Assembly: GCA_903813345.2 (NCBI GenBank)
Contig: CAIIXF020000004.1
Span: 8,750,196 to 8,812,195, forward strand
Source of the DNA: Owenia fusiformis
Lineage: Eukaryota > Annelida > Polychaeta > Sabellida > Oweniidae
Length of the DNA: 62,000 nt
Reading direction: 5' to 3'
The notes beneath the pieces are model-generated. The model ran no database searches, was not told the origin of the DNA, and saw only the letters and a program-made list of their open reading frames with translations. Positions 58,568-62,000 of this stretch are shown here, in pieces (the first letter of the stretch is position 1; every line of letters starts with the position of its first letter). The position numbers and the translations under genes were made by a program.

Positions 58568-59069
58568 GGGTTAGTGATTCCTAAAAAGAATCACTCTTCC
58601 TATTCATATTATATTCAACAAGTATAGGTGCATAGAGCCAGTGATCCTAAATTACTTATTAAACTAACTTTAAGCCCGGGAAAGTAGTAATACAACAATA
58701 ATAAAACCATGTTTTTGTGTTAAAACCATCATTCGTCCAATTTTACAAGCTTTGGTCATATTGAGGAACTATTAAAGGCTAAAGTTATTAATTATTTGAA
58801 CTCAGTATTTTATAGGTTGTCAAATGAGTGTAATATGTCGTTGGAAAATTAATCCAAAGTAAGATCACTAAAACATGTGTGATATTGCCTACACAATACA
58901 TGATAAATTGCTGTTTGTCAGAAGTAGACCTCAGTCTTGAAACGACCTATACAAGCAAGGTGATCCCATAAAGACACGTCGTATCTTGGCATCTCTTTGG
59001 TTTGCATTTGTTGTTTCCAGCTGGCCGTTGTCCACTTTTTGGTGGGCGGGGGGTGGGGGGGGGGTTGCC

Positions 59070-59152
59070 GAGTTGGCCGAACGGTCTAGAGCGCCAGAAC
59101 GAACTCAGCTGGGCGATGACGTCATAACCATGAGGCAGTGAAATCGAGATGC
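59070..59152 (+). other. tRNA-Leu-like relic
   Basis: 'ttggccgaacggtctagagc' then 'gccagaa' matches the A box and D arm of eukaryotic tRNA-Leu (TGGCCGAGtGGTCTAAGGCGCCAGA). The anticodon arm and the B box are decayed ('cagtgaaatcgagatg' in place of GGTTCGAATCC). It is a tRNA pseudogene or the head of a decayed SINE. A 10-G run precedes it. Confidence 0.55.
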
Positions 59153-59159
59153 GTGAGCT

Positions 59160-60452
59160 CCTTGTGTTTATTCATTTGACAAACTGTAACTGTAAGGGGT
59201 CGCGTTTAGAGTAAAAAATCAACAGAGGGCCATTATGACTTTTCATTTCTGAGCTTGTAACGGACACAGCACTAGCTTAATAAAACAAATTTCCATTGTT
59301 CATTAGCGTTTTATTTGGTTTGCCATTACAAAATAATGATACCGTGACCAAGAAGTTTTTCGGGCAAATGACTCTTGAGAGCTACCACTTACTGCTACCT
59401 ATTTTAAATTAATGTGCTCCCGAGTCTCAAAAATCACTCCACCATCCCTAGATCTAGAAATGCTGTTTGTAACTAAACTAGAGAACTGTTCCTGATATAT
59501 TAGAACTTGCCCTTTCGACAATAAACCTCGATTCATTTATCAAACACTAGATGGAGCTGAGCTGGGCCAGAAAAGTAAAAAGGCCTTTTATATATACAGG
59601 GAACCTAATCACCAATGATAACTGTTAGAATCGCTACTCCGGACTATATTATCAAGGTAAGAAGTGCGAACAATTTAAATCGTTTCGTATAGAAAATATA
59701 TACCAAAAATCAACCATTACGAAAACATTGCAGTAATACACAAGTCAAACGTATGCTCTAAATCATTGTGCAAGGTCTATCCCATTTCGCACTGTAATCC
59801 AATGGTAAAGATTTCGGCAAGACAGTTTATAAATGTTGCAAAATATACATACATGTATATATGGATACATTTTTTATTTATTATTCAAATATGCCCATAG
59901 TCCATGAGAGACGTTCGTCCAGCCATATTTTAACATTGCCATTTTATTATTCTGGATAGATGAACTACAATTCAGTATGTGATCTGCATAAGGAAATAAG
60001 TCCTATCGGCAAAAGTATTGTTATGTAACATTATGTAATTTATAATAGAATTACGTCATCATATTATATAGCCAACAACAAACCTACTTAGTTGTGCTTC
60101 TCTTAACTTTTGCCTATCAAAGAGCGCAAGTACCCAGAACACTACAGCTTCATAAATGTATTTTATTGTTCCTGATTTTTATATTTTATTGGATTTTATC
60201 TTAAGTTATTAATCATTTTAAAAGTACTATGTCGTATTTTTGAGTGTTTTCTACTAAGAATCATATAAATTCCATTTAGGTTTATAGTTCAAATCGACAT
60301 TTCAATAAATCATTAGTATCATTAAATGTTTTTCTTAACACATTTAAGTGCCATAAGGGAAACATTTCAGATGATATTAACCACTAATTGGATAAATCTG
60401 TCAAGTGCTCTATTATAGCACGGAGTCTCTCATAATTTTGATCTCAACTAAT
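59160..60452. other. No gene seen
   Basis: AT-rich; nothing recognised. Confidence 0.4.
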
Positions 60453-60594
60453 ACCTTGGTCACATTTGCTCCGATTTTCACTACGGCGCCCAGCCGATTG
60501 AGTATTTTGTTCAGACATGTACTTAATTTTGAACAAAATACTCAATCCGGGCCGGGCGCCAGCCGATGGATTGCAGCAAATGTGACCCAGGCAT
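60453..60594. mobile_element. GGTCACAT-family MITE, short copy 2
   Basis: Ends ACCTTGGTCACATTTGCTCC and GCAGCAAATGTGACCCAGGC, with inner arms 'gattgagtattttgttcaga' and 'gaacaaaatactcaatccgg' and the GC core 'gcgcccagccg'. Same family as 39894-40031 and the long copy at 27191. Confidence 0.88.
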
Positions 60595-60974
60595 TAGCTT
60601 TTGACTCAGCAATAATAACCACCAATCAAGATATTTCAAAGTATTTTGAATTTGTAGAAACGGAAAACCTACTGGGTCGCCTTAAGGATTACGCATCCCT
60701 GAGGCACCTGTAGGTTTTTGAAAAATACTATGGGAGACGCAAATGGTAAAAAGGATACCGTACACAGACTTATGGCGACCGTGCGACTAGTATTGTGCAA
60801 AGGCGTGGCTACATGAAACACCGACCCTTTAGCTACCGTCACTACAGCAGCTCATCAATTAAAACCACGCATGACAGCCCCCTAATATGCGAAAATATGG
60901 AAATGAAACGGTGGCCTTGTAGTTGCTATTGACTGTAATTACAGTGTATGGCCGCCGTGGCGAATGTGACTTAA

Positions 60975-60996
60975 GAATTTATGAACACCCTGTATG
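60975..60996 (-). mobile_element. Isolated mariner-type terminus
   Basis: 'gaatttatgaacaccctgta' inverted is TACAGGGTGTTCATAAATTC, the style of a mariner end. No matching opposite end is present within the window, so it is at most a solitary terminus. Confidence 0.3.
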
Positions 60997-61435
60997 ATTA
61001 ACTCCTTACAATATATAGGACCAATTAGTTTTATTGCTTACTTGAAATTCCTCAATATAACCACCAAAACAAAAAAGAGGTCAAGTCTAACTCAGCCCAA
61101 CCCAATCAAAATAACTTCTTGGTCAAGTCCTATAAAATACATTATAATTACTTAAATTGGTAACTTACGAGAAGCACTTGGATTGGCCGGACGTGTTCTG
61201 TATGTTGTCCAGTGTAACACAAGTACAAGGTAATGTAAGTCTTATAGTTGCCGAAAACGTATCGAAATGTTTAGAACTTGTTAATAATTTGTAGATATAT
61301 GGAGATTTGCCTTTAACATTATTTTTTACCATTTCTCTTATTCTACCGGATAGAGTATTATGAAACTCACGCATAATAACAAATCATATAATAATCAATA
61401 AATTATAAGTGTATCCAATTAAAAATATATATCCG

Positions 61436-61690
61436 GCCATTGTGTTTGAATTCGAATTTGTATGTAGCGTAAACAATGCACGCGCCGATACCCAGCTCCC
61501 AAACATTGCATTCAGAAAATTGAGCCTCGGAGTGTAACCTTTCCAAAAACTATGGATGACATAATTTAACAGAGACACAGAGGTTGGGTAATTGATAGAG
61601 GGGCATGGGTCGCTGACTATTGTGTTAGAATTCGAATTAGTAAGTAGCGTAAATGATGCACGCGCCCATATAGCTCCAAACCTTTCATGC
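61436..61690 (+). repeat. ~75-bp direct repeat, 180 bp apart
   Basis: 'attgtgtttgaattcgaatt' ... 'gcacgcgcc' at 61440-61515 recurs at 61618-61690 with scattered mismatches. No gene in the last kilobase is supported. Confidence 0.7.
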
Positions 61691-62000
61691 TGTTTAAATT
61701 CTCTTTGTGATAGATTTCTTTTCGGCCTTTGATAGTAGGAGATGTTTCACTGATCCAAAGGATCTAGTGCGCTCTCCATTATAATTTCCCCATGAACAAA
61801 AAGTAATTCATCTGATTTCTAAAAATGAATATACTGCTTTTATTATTACATTTATATGTACACTAGTATCTTGTTGACCTATATTCAGCACTGTATTGAT
61901 GAATGGGTCCCTTATTAGGGCCAATTTTCAATCGTACGTGTGTAGAGATGCCAAACCAGGAAGTCTTTTGTGTCTGTCAAAATCCATTTGCATCATACAC

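Overview
This is AT-rich eukaryotic nuclear DNA from an invertebrate animal. The evidence is GT-AG introns with long polypyrimidine tracts, small phase-1 exons, tRNA-derived SINE-like units, mariner elements, many MITE-like inverted repeats and large minisatellites. A class I cytokine receptor next to a CYP2-clan P450, in a genome full of ACGT-rich repeats, fits a lophotrochozoan, most plausibly a bivalve mollusc. That placement is inference; no species can be named from sequence alone.

Layout. 1-2,790: no gene; a spaced 100-bp duplication and G-tracts. 2,797-14,861: a 12-kb block between short inverted ends (CCCAGCAAACA / TGTTAGCTGGG, each next to TA). It holds two higher-order satellite arrays (119-bp and 190-bp monomers), nested MITEs, a 0.96-kb palindrome and a chain of exon-like pieces. 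16,685-17,012: a tRNA-headed SINE. 19,927-28,372 (minus): a secreted or surface mucin-like gene with a signal-peptide exon, a Ser/Thr repeat exon and a Cys-rich exon. Its 3' intron carries two minisatellites, one made of copies of the exon's own acceptor. 23,741-32,950: several mobile-element families, including one with 5-bp target duplications. 33,498-40,031: duplications, a mariner with 190-bp inverted ends, a 180-bp satellite and GC-rich MITEs.

41,621-53,758 (plus): a complete class I cytokine receptor gene. It has a TATA box, a non-coding first exon and 16 coding exons whose phases all agree (about 1,231 residues). The predicted protein has a signal peptide, an Ig-like D1, a cytokine-binding module, three FN3-like domains, a membrane helix, a proline-rich box-1-like segment and a 550-residue tail. 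Its introns carry a palindromic mariner and three MITEs. Architecture and known family biology suggest a gp130/Domeless-type JAK/STAT receptor.

55,470-58,065 (minus): a CYP2-clan cytochrome P450 with its N-terminal exon and two C-terminal exons, including the heme-binding Cys. No exon for the I-helix and ExxR region is visible, and the exon phases do not match without one. The rest, to 62,000, holds repeats, a tRNA-Leu-like relic and a GC-rich MITE.

The most unusual points are: (i) a transposon inserted exactly at a splice donor, whose 5-bp target duplication is GTAAG; (ii) a tandem array of acceptor plus truncated-exon decoys in the same gene; (iii) tyrosine/histidine-switching repeats in the receptor tail; (iv) the 12-kb block with two unrelated higher-order ACGT satellites.
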